64,000 nt of DNA from NCBI GenBank assembly GCA_028386065.3, contig JAKUCV010004340.1:1-64000 (forward strand), read 5' to 3'. The DNA is from Turnera subulata. Lineage: Eukaryota; Streptophyta; Magnoliopsida; Malpighiales; Passifloraceae. The position numbers were made by a program, and so were the translations under genes. Numbering within the stretch: the stretch's first letter is position 1; each line of letters begins with the position of its first letter. This document shows positions 1 through 15,792 of the stretch, piece after piece. A model generated the notes under the pieces. The model worked only from the letters and a program-made list of their open reading frames with translations, was not told the DNA's origin and did no database searches.

Positions 1-11
1 TAGTATTCAAC

Positions 12-92
12 ATTGGTCGGCTAAGCCGCCTTATCTCTTTGTTGGCTGGCAAAGCCGCCTTGTTTCATTTGTTGGCCGGCTAAGCCGCCTTT
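12..92. repeat. Short tandem repeat, three units of about 29 bp
   Basis: Three diverged copies of a unit with the core GGCTAAGCCGCCTT (one copy reads GGCAAAGCCGCCTT) start near 15, 44 and 73. The array lies at the window edge and may continue upstream. No coding potential is seen. Confidence 0.6.
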
Positions 93-1725
93 GTCGGGTA
101 TAGGTTGTGAATTATAACACTGTGCAAGTGAGTCCTGTCTAGGAGGCTGGGTTTTAAGTGAACCACTGTTCCTCCAGTCTTTCCTGGGGATTTATCTTGA
201 AATGATAATTCTGTCTAAGGAGATAGGCTAGGCCATCTTTCCTGGGAATTATCGAATCAGTTCAATTCACTAGTTGTTTGTAGTGGGAAAATTACCCGAG
301 TTTCCCCAACAACACTAACCTAGGAACTAAACTAAACTAGTTATTATTTGTTTTTTTTTTTGTGAACGTGGAAACTAAAAACTAGTTAGTGATCCATTTG
401 CAGCATTATTGACAAACATATTTCGAAGTACAAAACTCTTCAAAAAAAAATTCGACAAAGAAAAACTCTTCAAAAAAACGTCAACACCGCTGTCAAATGG
501 ATGTCCTTTGGGTGGTGGGGGTGACCCATTTTTTCCCTGGGCTAAATTACCAGGACACCCCCGAAGGCCTGTAAACCAAACCAGGCAGCCACCATCCTCC
601 TATACAAGACCACCACCTTCCAATGAAACATTGTCCCTGTCAATTGTCACTTTTGATTGGGCCACTCTTTTTTTTTTTTTTTTTTTCTTCCTCTCTCTTT
701 TAGTCTTTCCCCTACCCGCTTCTGTTCTTCTCATATAATTACTACACAACCTTTTGTTATAGCCGCAAGCGCCCCCACAACTCCATATCCACCAATCACA
801 ACTCAACAGCTTTGACCTCTCGTTTCTTTTCTTTTTTTCTTACACTTTCTCCTCTGTTGCTTGCTGCTGCTGCTGTTTCTTTCCCCCCCAAGCCCTGACC
901 ACTGTTGTTCTTGTGTTGTGGATCTTTTCTATTTCAAGTAGTAACCAAAGGGGAGCTGGCATATTTTCTCTCTCTTTTTTTTTTTTTTTTGGGTTTGTGT
1001 ACCACTTTTTTCAAGAAGCACTGCTTGCCTTTACTTGCTTTTCCGCTGCTGCCTTTTTAGTTTTGGCTCAATGGGAGAAAGAAGGAAAAAAGCTATAGCA
1101 ATAGTAAAGCACATATCTTTCCCACTTTCGCCACTTCATTTATAGAGAACCTATTTTGTTTTTTCTCTGGGTTTTCCCTCGATTAGGTCTCCTCCTCCTC
1201 CTCCTTTCCTTTTCCCTGTCTTGAATCTTGCATCTTTTGGGTGCAAAGCTTCTAACTTTGTGAAATCTTTGAGTGGTATCTGTTTCTTTTTTGTGGGTTT
1301 GATTGCTTGCTGCTTCAATATCTAGCTGGTGATGAGTGCTGTTGTTTCTGGGACCAATTATTGGAGGTTAGTCTAGGGTTTATCACTGGAACAAACATTA
1401 AGATCTGCTTTTTGTTATTGCCTCGGGAATTTTCCTTGGATTTTGGAAAGTTGGAAACTTTTTCAGATTCCTCAATTTGTGCTCATGTAAAAAAAAAAGT
1501 TGCTCAGATTCTAATCAAATGCGTCTTGATTTGATGCCTCTTTGGTCATAAAAATTCTCCACCTCCTCTGCATTTCCCCCAACTGGGTTTTTCTCTCTCT
1601 TTGAATTTAAGGAGGGAGAGAGAGAGAGAGGGAGAGAAAGCCAATATAGTGTCAAATTGTATATATTATCTTTGGCATGCTATCTATTTGTTTAGATTGT
1701 ACAGTGTAAAAAACCATCTAAAGCC
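93..1725 (+). promoter_or_regulatory. Upstream region and presumed 5' leader of the MYB gene
   Basis: No gene is visible here. The stretch from about 660 to 1640 is very pyrimidine-rich, with T runs near 668-687 and 978-991 and a GA tract at about 1612-1638, which is typical of plant promoter and leader DNA. The small open frames in it are low-complexity translations. I could not place a TATA box or a leader intron with confidence. A micro-insertion at 432-478 is listed separately. Confidence 0.4.
432..478 (+). repeat. Micro-insertion with A-tail between 17-bp direct repeats
   Basis: The 17-bp sequence AAAACTCTTCAAAAAAA occurs at 432-448 and again at 462-478. Between them sit 13 bases containing TTCGACAAAG. 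This looks like a target-site duplication around the last few bases of a retroposed RNA plus a short A-tail. The repeat itself is A-rich, so this copy is weaker evidence than the one at 9016. Confidence 0.5.
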
Positions 1726-3064
1726 ATGAACCGGGGTATTGGAATCCTCTCTCCAGCTTCATATCTCCAGAACTCAAACTGGTTGTTTCAAGAGAGCAGG
1801 GGTACTAAATGGACCCCTGAAGAGAACAAACGGTTTGAAAATGCTCTGGCTCTTTTCGATAAGGACACACCTGATCGATGGATTAAAGTGGCTTCCATGA
1901 TCCCAGGCAAGACTGTGGGTGATGTGATCAAGCAATACAGGGAGCTAGAGGAAGATGTTAGTGATATAGAGGCAGGACTGATCCCAATCCCTGGCTACAC
2001 TAGTGATTCTTTCACTCTGGAGTGGGTGAATAACCAAGGATACGATGATGGATTGAAACATTTCTATAGCCCAGGTGGCAAGAGAGGCACCGCAAGTAGG
2101 CCTTCTGAGCAGGAAAGGAAGAAAGGAGTTCCGTGGACAGAGGAGGAGCACAGGTAAATTACATTCCCCTGCTTACAACTAATTTGTCCACATTTTTTTC
2201 TTTATTTTGTGTTATTTACTGAATTCTTTTATCAATTATTTAAGCCTGTGAAGTTGAATTGAAATGGTCTTTTTTTAAAAAAAAAAATTGTTCTTTTCTA
2301 TTTTTCTCATAGACTTGATCTGTTTCAGAGTTGTTTGCTGGTCATTTATTAGTTGAGATAATAAAATCGCTTCTTTAACATAATATTGCCAATGGAACTT
2401 TCCTTGATAATCATTACCACAACATCTGAGGATTTGGAGTTCTGATTGTACTCCATGGATAATTTGTAAAGTCACTTTCCTATCAATGGTTATTGTGTCT
2501 GAATGTGCGTGCAGCCTCATGATTCGGTATCCTGTATATCATGTTGTGTTATTTGGTACGAATTGCAGGCAGTTTCTGATGGGTCTCCAAAAATATGGTA
2601 AGGGAGACTGGAGGAACATCTCCCGCAATTTTGTAACTTCAAGAACACCAACTCAGGTGGCTAGCCATGCTCAGAAGTACTTTATAAGACAAAGCACAGG
2701 GGGCAAGGATAAGAGAAGGTCCAGCATCCACGACATCACTACGGTCAATCTCCCAGCCACCAAGTCGCCTTCATCCGAAAATACTAAGCCATCATCTCCA
2801 GATCATTCAACAGCAAGTATGCAGTCGCAGCCAGAACATAAACTAGGCGGCATCAAAGGGTTATTTGATTGGAAACTGCAAAATGAAGGAAATGTTACTG
2901 CTTACAATCAAGCAGCTGGCAACTTGCTGATGGCACCTTTCTGTGGGATGTCCTCATATGGAACTAAGCTGCAGGAACAGAATCTGCACAGAGGATCTCT
3001 TCCAGGGTATCAATTGGGACCTTACAATTTGATTTTTCAGATGCAATCTATGCAACATCAGTGA
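1726..3064 (+). CDS. DIVARICATA-type MYB-like (SANT/SHAQKYF) transcription factor
   Basis: Nuclear DNA-binding regulator of the plant two-MYB-repeat (1R/DIV) family. Exons are 1726-2153 and 2569-3064. The intron (2154-2568) has GT (GTAAAT) and AG (TTGCAG) ends and splits an Arg codon, giving 307 aa, normal for the family. The first SANT repeat lies at about residues 26-79 ([15 protein letters not shown]...DRWIKVA). The second MYB repeat lies at about 134-187, starting [12 protein letters not shown] and containing the diagnostic SHAQKYF at 175-181. The serine/proline-rich tail is low in recognisable motifs. The start is the first ATG of the open frame and precedes the first repeat by about 25 residues, as in relatives. 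DIV-type proteins act in flower asymmetry, development and stress responses and often pair with RAD-like MYBs. Which role applies here cannot be read from sequence. Confidence 0.93.
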
Positions 3065-6000
3065 ACTGAGTGGAGGAAGTGGAAAATATTACAGCAAGTC
3101 ACCCAAACATGTTGTTATCTTAGAACGAGCAGTTAGTTTTGTGTTGTGATTCCACATTCATATCTGAATCACTAAGAAAGAAAAGGAAGCTTGCTTTATG
3201 TGAAGCTTGATTTTGTTTACTTTGTGAATGTCCTGGTTGTGTTTGGAGTTTACCTGTAGTCACAAAGAATTTTCTGTGTGAACTTGATTGTACTTTGAAT
3301 ATAGGCATTTTTTAGAAGAATCATCCTCGATTGACTTCGAGGACCCAATTAGGACTAGGTGGTGGACAGTACAATTATTGGGTTGCTAGCCTGAACTGTC
3401 CTCAGCTTCCTTGTTCACATGGTGGATGGAAGACAAGCATCAGTACAATGAAGAATGGAACTCGAATAATTCCCTAATGTATTTGATTGAATGAATTATT
3501 GTATGTCTTGAGAGGAAATCTGAAGTGCCACACGTGTTGTATTTTTCTGTTGAAGACAACCATTGAATCAAAATGGAAGCAGTTGATTGGGCACAAAAGC
3601 ATGTCATCGGATGCTCGGGGTATAAACTCGCTTAGTCACTAAGTATTTTAATCATGCCCTATTCACACAATCTAATACTACTGATTTCCCATGATGCCTT
3701 TTTCTAATCATGGGGTTAATGCAATTTTTATTTAGTTGTGTTTGACTGGATTTGACAAACGAATCTTGACCTAAGCTGCTTTGAGGCTTAGGGCCACCAA
3801 TTCAAGCATCTCATTCTTCAGTCTGTCTTTTCTCTTTGTTCGGTCCATGAGAATGACTGTTCGATTCATTTTGTTCTCTTATCTCAAGCGTGCAAACTAT
3901 GGTGGTTGAAGATCCTGTAAGATGTTTTCCTCCCAAAACTAATCAGAAAACATTTATTTATCTGTAGTTTTAGCTTGTGTATTATTCTCCTTTACCTTGT
4001 TTGATTGCCTATGATGCTTTTCAAACCTGATGTCGGTTTGTGCCTAGACGAGCATTTCTGCAGACTCTTATTGCAGTTGGTCATTAGTGTAGGATCATGG
4101 GTCATGCTTTTGTGATTCTTTTAAGTACGTAATCTGATTAGTGCTTTACTTGTGTCCCTGCTCATTAAAGGAGAATCTAACTGTTGAGTGGTTGCGCTAA
4201 GATTTCAAACCTTAATTAAATCAAGACATAATAGAAGTCTTTTCATGCTCAATAGGGTTTTTGAACATTCTTTCCTCCTCTTAAGTCCTATACTCCCACT
4301 TGTGTCCGTAATTATTTTTGTTGTGCCTATATTCCTAAATAGCACATACCGCATTATAATTTTCTTCAAGACCAACATACGAAAAAAAGATAATGATTTG
4401 ACTAATAACCAACTAATTTTGATATAGCAGGTTCTTTATTTCTTCCCTAGTTTAGCGATGCAAAGAAGAATGGAAGCCTTACCAGATTTGATCCTGGATT
4501 CTACGGTTAGACTAGACCTCTAGATAGCCATATAATCAAATGCCAAGTAAGGTCGTGCACATTAGTGAGAGAGCTTGTGGACTCAAAAATAAGGAATAAT
4601 GTGTACAAGAATAACAAAGTAGGGAAGCTGTGCATCTTGGCGGCCTAGTCTTTATCACAAAAGTAGATGTTTTAATGCAAACACCGCGGCATCATGACTT
4701 TTTAAGGCAATTGCAAGAGATGATTTGTTCCATTCCATCTGCTTTAGCAACTGATTTTTGGAGCTATTATAGGAGCTGATCAGGAATAACAAGACAGCAA
4801 AAGGAGGGAAGGTAGTAAGTAATTGTAAGTCGTTGTCTAAGTTGGACACTAAACCAACATGGCCTAAGCTCTGATGATGAACAAGAAACGTTGTTCACCA
4901 GCTAGAATTCTTCTTATCCTACAACACAGAACATAGAATCTAAAATCCATATGGGAATACACACACAACACAAGTCTTGTTGTGAATCGTCGGCTGTCTA
5001 AAAATCTGATTGTGGGGTGACACGATCTCAATGCGTGTAAATGACACGAGAGGGATATTCTTACCGGCAGCAAAAAGAGAGCATGTTGGACAATTTGGCC
5101 CACCATATGCTATGTTTTCCACCATTTCCATCCATCAATTTTTTCTGAGAATTTTTTTTTCCTCACTTGATTGCTTTATAAAGTTTGGTAGTAGTAAGGT
5201 AGTATCTCACAATGCTTGTACACAAACCACAAATGAGAACACGAGACAATTAAGTTTTTTTTTTTCTTTTCCCCTAATTACAAATGGGTTTTGTTATACT
5301 TTCTGGTTTCTATTTGTCGATTTGCTTTTGTAATTGTTGATGCTCCTAATTAATCCCTGGCACTAACATTGTTGTTGCTGTTGTTGTTGTTTATGTAACC
5401 CGCATGAAAAGCCTATAGTGGCCCATCATATTGGCTTGGAAATATTAATCCCGGTCCCCCCACCAGACAAACAATTCAATATCAATACCAAGAACCAGCA
5501 ATATAAAAAGTCTGTGATACTACTACCATTTATTTCCCTTTTTTTTTCCTCCCTTTTTCCCCTCCGTTGCTCAATGACAAAATAATCCAACTTTCATTTA
5601 TTAAAGGAACCGCTTTTTTATACAAGTTTTTTTTTTCTTTTGTCGAGACTTTTTATGCAAGTTGCAAGGAGAGCACTTTGGATATTTAATTGGGATTTTT
5701 ATCAAGCCCCGACCCGGTCTCATTTTGGACCACACACACTGGCACCCCTAAATAAGTATTGTGGCCTTCTTTTTTTGTTTATAAAAGTGCACGATCTTAC
5801 TGATTCCTCTGCTCAATTATCCTACGAAACCATGCCTTGTTCCCGTTTTGTGTGTTTAGCCAGAATGTAATTCTTTGATTAAAAAGGAGAAAAGGCCTAC
5901 TTAATTAAGGTAATATCCGATCAAATATATGTATTCGAGGAAACAAATAAATCTTATTCGATCCACAATATTGCAATTCTGCATGGAGAAGGCTAAAATC

Positions 6001-6208
6001 CGGTCATTAATGTTCGATCCATACTTGTATAAATTTAGTTTTGTTTTCTATAATTGTATATATGGAACATTTCAAATCTTTTTTAAGCTTTAGTATAACT
6101 ACTGCAAACTCTCTATATTGCACCACCACATATACGAAGTGCTTTAGTACAACTACTACTCTCCAATATTGCACCACGGCACCACCCCATATACGATATG
6201 GTATGTTT
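3065..6208. other. Gene-free interval downstream of the MYB gene
   Basis: The first 400-500 bases are presumably 3' UTR and terminator of the MYB gene. Beyond that I see AT-rich DNA without convincing exons, RNA genes or repeats, except the small A/T-tailed insertion at 5613-5663. All open frames are short and lack domain-like composition. Confidence 0.5.
5613..5663 (-). repeat. T-tract micro-insertion between imperfect direct repeats
   Basis: Imperfect copies of CTTTTTATRCAAGTT lie at 5613-5628 (one extra T) and 5649-5663. They flank a T run followed by CTTTTGTCGAGA, which on the minus strand reads TCTCGACAAAAG plus an A-run. It has the same TCGACAAA end as the insertions at 449, 9031 and 63480. 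Confidence 0.45.
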
Positions 6209-6213
6209 AGTAG

Positions 6214-6756
6214 TGATATAAATGGGCCTATGCCCGTGAACAGGCCCAATGGATAATAACCGAGGCCGGGCCCAAAGATGTATAAGGCCCAAGATCGTGA
6301 ATGAGGCCCCCGAAATCAGGACCTCTGGACATCCCACAACATGTGGACTTGGATGACAAGGACCCGTGGCTAAGTACTCTTGACCCGAAGGCCCTTGACC
6401 TGGAGGCCCTTGACTTGAAGACCCTTGACCCGAGCCTATGGACGAGGCCTAGAACCTAGAGGCCCGAGAGGCCCTCTACATCGGCTTATCCGGGGAACCG
6501 AGCTTATCCAAAGGAAATCCACCTACGACCTATAACAGTGTGACACGTGGACCATATAATCTCATTGTCTTGTACTATATATACAGAGAAAATATCAAAG
6601 GAAGGGGACCTTTGGTCCATTCTCCCACCCGGACACTCTCTCTCTCTCGGCTCTCCCCTCTCTCCCGATCTCTATTCTTTGTACTCAATCCATCCATTGT
6701 ACTCAAACAATACTAATCAATAAAGATCATTTTATGCTATATTTGATTTCATATCA
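6214..6756 (+). mobile_element. Solo LTR, 543 bp, with 5-bp target-site duplication
   Basis: The unit begins TGATAT and ends ATATCA and is flanked on both sides by AGTAG (6209-6213 and 6757-6761). It contains a promoter-like CTATATATACAG near 6578, a CT-rich stretch after it, and AATAAAGAT near the 3' end, an order that fits an LTR with U3, R and U5 parts. The left half is rich in GGCCC and GGCCCTTGACC-type repeats. No coding domain is attached, so it is a solo LTR or a small non-autonomous element. The orientation follows the TATA and polyadenylation signals. Confidence 0.85.
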
Positions 6757-8833
6757 AGTAGTTATGAGATTACTAGTAGATGTGGCACCTAAATAAGCAA
6801 TGAACATAATATTTGTTTTGGGTAAGCTCGTGGTAGCTACTCTCAACAGAAATGCCTCTCTGTTTTGTGATTTCTACATTCATTTGTCCTTTATCCTCTG
6901 CTTCACTGCAGCATGTAGGAAAGGTATATATATCTGTCCATGGTCAGCCAGCAAAAAAATGTATTATGCCAATAAAATACTCACCACCTACATATCATTA
7001 TATGAACATTTATATGCGTTTATTATTATGAGCCTCCAAACAAATGAGATGATGTATATATACTTTGTGCACTACATGGTATGTTTGCAACAAAAGCCAT
7101 TGTTATCACACGAACTTTTGCAAAAAAGAAAAATTAAAGAAGAGAAGAAAGAGTGTTTGTTCTACATAAAACAATGGGCCGCAGTTGCATCAGCGACACA
7201 ATTTTTTTTTTCTCTTTTCTATAGAAAAGTGGTTGTTGGAAAATGCCAGTACATACCAAAGCCCAATAATAGGGGCTGCAAATCTGTTTGATTAGAGTAG
7301 GCAATATGGAGCGTGAGATTCTTTGTCGTGCTTTTCCTTTGGGGACAATAATTATAATATATAGTATTACCCCTGCCTTCCTTCCTGAATCCTGATCATT
7401 AATGCTTTTCTGGTCCAACCTTTTCACATAAAGTTTTCAATATATATACATATGGAATTGTTTTCCTACATTGAAGCCAGGTTCACGTCTCCAGGGCCTG
7501 CAAGCTCATGAAAATTATTGTCCTCTACTTTCCTTGACCTGCAAATGCGCCTGACACATTGTACAAAGTTCTGCTTTCTTCTTCTTCAATTTTTTTTTGG
7601 TCAATTAACCCATGTATTTTTATGATAAAAACATTATGGATATGTTCTTAATTATCTTAGAAAAGTAAAAAAATATTGGCTTGCAACATATCTATAGTCC
7701 ATTAATTTGTACGAGACTTAGTTCTGTAGCAAACTTCTTGGTGTCATTTTTACGTGGGATATGTATATGCTAATCAGTCCATATACTCATAATTGCGACA
7801 AACAATGCAAGGCAGAAAAGCTTGTTACCTACAACCATCACGATCCATACATTAATATGGTGGGCACTGGGGTAGAGCCAATTAAGTTGTCAATGTAGTT
7901 TCAAGGCACGTACAAGTAATTAGGACAGGTTAAAGGTTGTGAAAAGTTATGAAAGCTACTGTTGTCTTTCCCAATAATTTTCCAGCCCTCAATAATGTGA
8001 ATCCTAGTGCGAAAAGACCTTCTAACAACAAGGAACTGGGCATTTCGGGAGGTTTTATTGGTGGTGCTGAAATTCTTTAGAATGTTTAGAGGTACAATCA
8101 ATTAATCCATGTTTTCATTAAAATGCCATTAACTTTTTGTTGTCCCCTTTTTGACATGATTTGAACAGAATAAAAGCATATGCACATACTTATATGCTTG
8201 ATTTTTGCCCAATAACCGATTTTGTCTGTAAATACTGCCTGGCATATTTATGATCCTAACTTATTATCCCTTGTAGCTAGGTTGGAAATGTAGTACTGAT
8301 ATCTGGCCAAGAGATTACTTCCGGTAGTTATGCAGAAATCTGAAATCTACAGGCTGAGTTTACTAGTTTTTTATTTTTGTCCCTTTTATTTTCTTTTAGT
8401 CTCACAATTGGGTGATAATTGGTCATGGTGCAATGTGGGCTTGCATTTCTGGTTTGGCCCACGATTTGGGTTTTATGTTAATCTTAAACTGAATCCCACA
8501 AAACAGTGGTAAATTTGTCCTAGTAGTTTGAACCCCGATACCCAAATCATTAGTGAAAAATAATTTGGCCATTATGAATATGTACCATATGAATAGTACT
8601 AATATAAATACCAGTAATTCATTACTCCTTTTTTCTCTCAGAAAGCATATTGTATTAGATAAAACAAAAATATACAGCAGATCAAACTTGCATCAGAGTC
8701 CCAAAGATAATCAGAAGACTGAGGCATGACTAGGGAGGTAGAGATATCCATTATCAGATCCGCACTTGAAATTAAGACCTCGACAAGCTACGATTATATC
8801 TGCAAGAAAGGACTGGCCAAATGCCAATAGAGT

Positions 8834-8888
8834 CACCTGAGTATTGATTATTTTTTTTTTTCGTCAGCACACCTGAGTATTGATTATT
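8834..8888 (-). repeat. T-tract micro-insertion between perfect 19-bp direct repeats
   Basis: CACCTGAGTATTGATTATT occurs at 8834-8852 and 8870-8888. The 17 bases between them are a T run plus CGTCAGCA. On the minus strand this is TGCTGACG followed by an A-tail, which is the pattern of an extremely 5'-truncated retroposon with its target-site duplication. Confidence 0.75.
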
Positions 8889-9015
8889 ACACTTAGTTAG
8901 AACATTAGTTGCATATGCAATTCCCAATATAGAGTGATCCTGGCTAGTTCGTACCTATCAGTATCACACACACTACTATGTGCTCATGGATTTAACCCGA
9001 TAGATCTCAATCCCC

Positions 9016-9057
9016 AGATTAACCTAGACATTCGACAAAAAAAGATTAACCTAGACA
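9016..9057 (+). repeat. 12-bp A-tailed micro-insertion between perfect 15-bp direct repeats
   Basis: AGATTAACCTAGACA occurs at 9016-9030 and 9043-9057. Only TTCGACAAAAAA separates the copies. The repeats are of normal complexity, so chance is unlikely. The length matches target-site duplications made by LINE machinery. Confidence 0.8.
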
Positions 9058-9286
9058 AAAAAGAACGAACAACATCTAATTATGCATATCATATGATGAA
9101 CCTTGTCTGCTCGAACTCTGAATTTCATATAAAGCATTAACCGGCCAATGATTATTTCATCCACTGTTTTTATTCTTAAAGAGCTGATTGCTCTTTTTTG
9201 TCGGCTATTGCCCAATTGGTTGATGAAAGGTCAGCATCCAAAGCTCAGTATGTCTAAATTGTAATTTCCACAATTGGTCCACATAC

Positions 9287-9330
9287 AAGAAATTATTATT
9301 TTCTTTCCTAAAAAAAAGAAATTATTATTT
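9287..9330 (+). repeat. 14-bp A-tailed micro-insertion between 15-bp direct repeats
   Basis: AAGAAATTATTATTT occurs at 9287-9301 and 9316-9330, separated by TCTTTCCTAAAAAA. The repeat is AT-rich, so confidence is lower than for the 9016 copy. Confidence 0.6.
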
Positions 9331-12300
9331 CCCCTTAATTAAATAAAATTTGCTAGCTAAGAGCGTCGCCACCTAGTGAAACAACTGTACTTCGTGGTTG
9401 CATCAACTCATGATCTAGTGACCCATATAAATCTGTATTTCTTTCAATAGAAAAACGCATGTGCTCGTAGCAAATTGTTTTTTTATGCTTGAAGAGTATC
9501 CCAGTCGACAACCGGACTAATCTCTTCCTTTGACTCGATGTGTTATCTTTATAAAGTGGGACCACGACTAATAGCATTATTTCCATACACCTGCGCGCGC
9601 TTCCACCAGCACTCGAATATGCTATAGTGTATCGCTGCAGTAGCTTAGCTTCCTTTATTGCTTGCAGCTGCATAACTGATGGATGTATCTCAGAAAAAAA
9701 TTCAATAAAAATCCTTGGAGCAGCAAACTAAAATTCAATTGACAAGGGAATTTACAAGGATGAAATTGGAAAGGGAAAGAAAAAAAAAACTGTAAAATTA
9801 AGGCAATGACGATGCCTAAAACAAATTGGGTGATAAGTGGTCCTTGGAGCATTTATTGTGCTTTTCTTGTATAAAATATGACACTAATACCCTTTCTTTT
9901 TCTTCTTGTTTGGTAGCATACAAGATCTGTTCCTATTTCCATCAATAACCTAGTACATACTTACTCTTAGTACACATAACAAAGCCATCCCAAAATCTTT
10001 GTGGTTTTTGGGGTTATTGGGTGGTCAACCAGATTTTTTTCCTGAGTTTGTATGTCCGGTGTAACTCCTCTAATAATCCAGATAACTATGCCTTTAAGTT
10101 AATGTGTTGTACAACAATGCTGCTCCTAGACGACGGGCTTAGGTCCTCAGAGAGCGAAGCCCATGTTAGAAGCTGATTAGGTTGCTTTGATTGGTGCGGG
10201 TAGTGGATTTGCTAATCACTCATGTTAAGTTGAAAAATTAGAAAACTATATATAATAAACCAGGTAGCCCATGGTATGGCTCTCCATGGCCTTAGTGAGG
10301 GCTTAGCATTTTGGAACAATGGCGTTCTGGCTTTTGTAAGACATTCTTTGTAACAGCCTGGGTAATTTTTACGTTTTTACCGGTACCGTAAAAATTTATT
10401 TTACAGTTATTTACCATTAAAAATTAATCTTCGGTAATTAATTTATGGTAATTCGTGCATCGGATTCCGAAACCGAGCCTTGTCCCACGCTCGGGATTTT
10501 TCTGCGAATTTTTCGGACCAAGTTGGAATTTTTCGGGTCCAGGAATCTTCAGAAAAGTCGGGATTAACCCCGAACTATCGGGCCAAAAATAAAGTCAAGG
10601 GGGTACATTAGTTATTTTCTGGTCCGGACAGAACCTGCCTCACATGCTGCACAGTGTTGGAGCAGCCGCCACCCACTGTGAAGCATGTACGCCAGTAATT
10701 GCCCGTGAACTTTGCCTTCTTCTCCTGCACCATCTCCTGCATACTACCATATCCCTCTTTTTCATTTTTCCCTCTGCCCAGTTCTTCTTCTGCAAACCTT
10801 CACCACCTGCAACCATATTCTGCACAACATCAACTACACACCAAACCAGAAAAAAAATAACCAAAAACACTTACCTACCACCAAAACTACGTAGTTTTGG
10901 CAGCAACCCCATCTTCCCCTTCCATTTTCTTCTTCTTTTTGCCGAGACACCACCACCGTGGCCGACCACCACTGCAGACTGCCACCTCCCACGCATCGCC
11001 TCGCCATCACCCTCTTCTCCTTCCCCTCCTATCCCTTGCCGGCCGCCGCTCCTGCTGCACCATTTTTCTCCCCACGCGCGTCAACCCACACCGACGCCGT
11101 CCGAGTTGCCGTCGCTGCAACTCGCCCTCACACCGCCACCTTCCTCACGACCGGAGCTTCGTCGCCTCGCCCGCGTGCCGCGACACTGACCTCGATTCCC
11201 GCCTGCACGCCGTTACTTCGCCGCTCCAGCACAGCCCGCGCCGCCGCCTGCCCTAGTTGAGGAAGACGACCCGCAAGGCGCCTGGGTCGCGGGTCTTGGG
11301 CACCCGGGTCGTGGATCTTGGGTGCCTGGGCCGTAGACCTTGGGCCTAGGCTGTGAGTATGGGTCTTGGTTAGGGAGTGCTGGGCTGGTTGTGTGGGCTG
11401 TCTGTTGGGCTCGCTGCGTGGGCCTGCCTGGGCTCTATGCAGTGGGCTGGACAGTACTATTTGGCCCAGCCCAGATTAAAAAAAAAACAGAAAACAGAAA
11501 AAAAGAAAATATATTCTGGAAAAAAATATAATTATGGAAGGAAAATAATTCTGGAAAGAAAAATAATTTTAGGAAATAAGTATAACACTGGAATAACTTG
11601 GAAAATAAAAATAATTGGTAGAAAATAATATTTTTGGGGAAAATATGCTATATATGGGATAATAATTATTTTGAAGAATAATTTTGGAAAGGGTATTATC
11701 ATGGTAATAAAATACCGGAATAATATCCGGGTATAGGTATAAGTATAGTATTATTTTTGACACTGGAAATAAATGGTGAATTATGACGATAATGGAAAAT
11801 TAATCCGGGGAAGGACCGAGACGAGATAGTATTTATTTTTCGGTATACAGTAGTAGTATGACATTTGCATATCACTTATGTGTGCATGCTATTTGTTTGA
11901 TATAGGAGTTGATAACGAGCAGATACCTGAGGAACCGGACTTGGAGTCTGTTGGACAGTTTCATAACTGATAATCGGCTAAGGTGAGGATGGATAACCTT
12001 GGATATATGCCTGTAATACTGTGTTTGCTTTTGTTGTTCGATTGGACTGCTGAATTGATTATCGACTGTTACTTGATTGCTGTGGAAATTGTTGATGCTG
12101 TTGTTGGATTGTGTTTAGACTTGTGGTTATTATGTTGAATATTGCTGAACTGTTAGCTGTGATTAATTGACATTCTGAGTCTGTTGTTGATTTGATCTGA
12201 GGAATAATCTGAAATAATGGAAAGTTGGATAATTGAGAATAGAGTAAAGAAACTGGACTGAATTTGAGATGATGATATAATTGTCACGTGGAAAGTAGTG

Positions 12301-12360
12301 GTACGACTAAATGGTTAGAGGCTAGTTCTGTGATGTCATGGCCGGTTTGGTTTGGTTGTT

Positions 12361-12438
12361 GGGGATGTTGATCCCGGATGAGATTGATATTGGGATGTTG
12401 ATCCCGGATTGGTTGTGATTGGGATGTTGATCCCGGAT
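12361..12438 (+). repeat. Three copies of the GGGATGTTGATCCCGGAT motif inside LTR A
   Basis: The motif, itself an interrupted palindrome (GGGATnnnnATCCC), occurs three times in about 75 bp. The same motif recurs on the opposite strand in the related LTR at 59598-59940. Confidence 0.75.
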
Positions 12439-12549
12439 TGTGATTTGGCCTGACATCCAGAATTAGTTAATAACCAGGTACGACCCTAGCTTGTCCAGTG
12501 ACGGGGCCCGGAAGATAAAATTGGTAATATTAATAATAAGCATTCTTTT

Positions 12550-15792
<3,243 letters not shown>

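Larger units (their letters stand above)
6762..10343. other. Gene-free interval
   Basis: AT-rich sequence without recognisable exons, RNA genes or large repeats. The only structured objects I found are three micro-insertions with duplicated targets (8834-8888, 9016-9057, 9287-9330). Confidence 0.5.

Noticed and set aside
10640..11260. Overlapping Pro/Ser/Arg-rich frames of up to 181 codons
   Set aside because: They lie inside solo LTR A in a C-rich leader-like block, on several frames at once, without domains. The same block occurs in the other family LTRs (46468-47127, 50407-50922).
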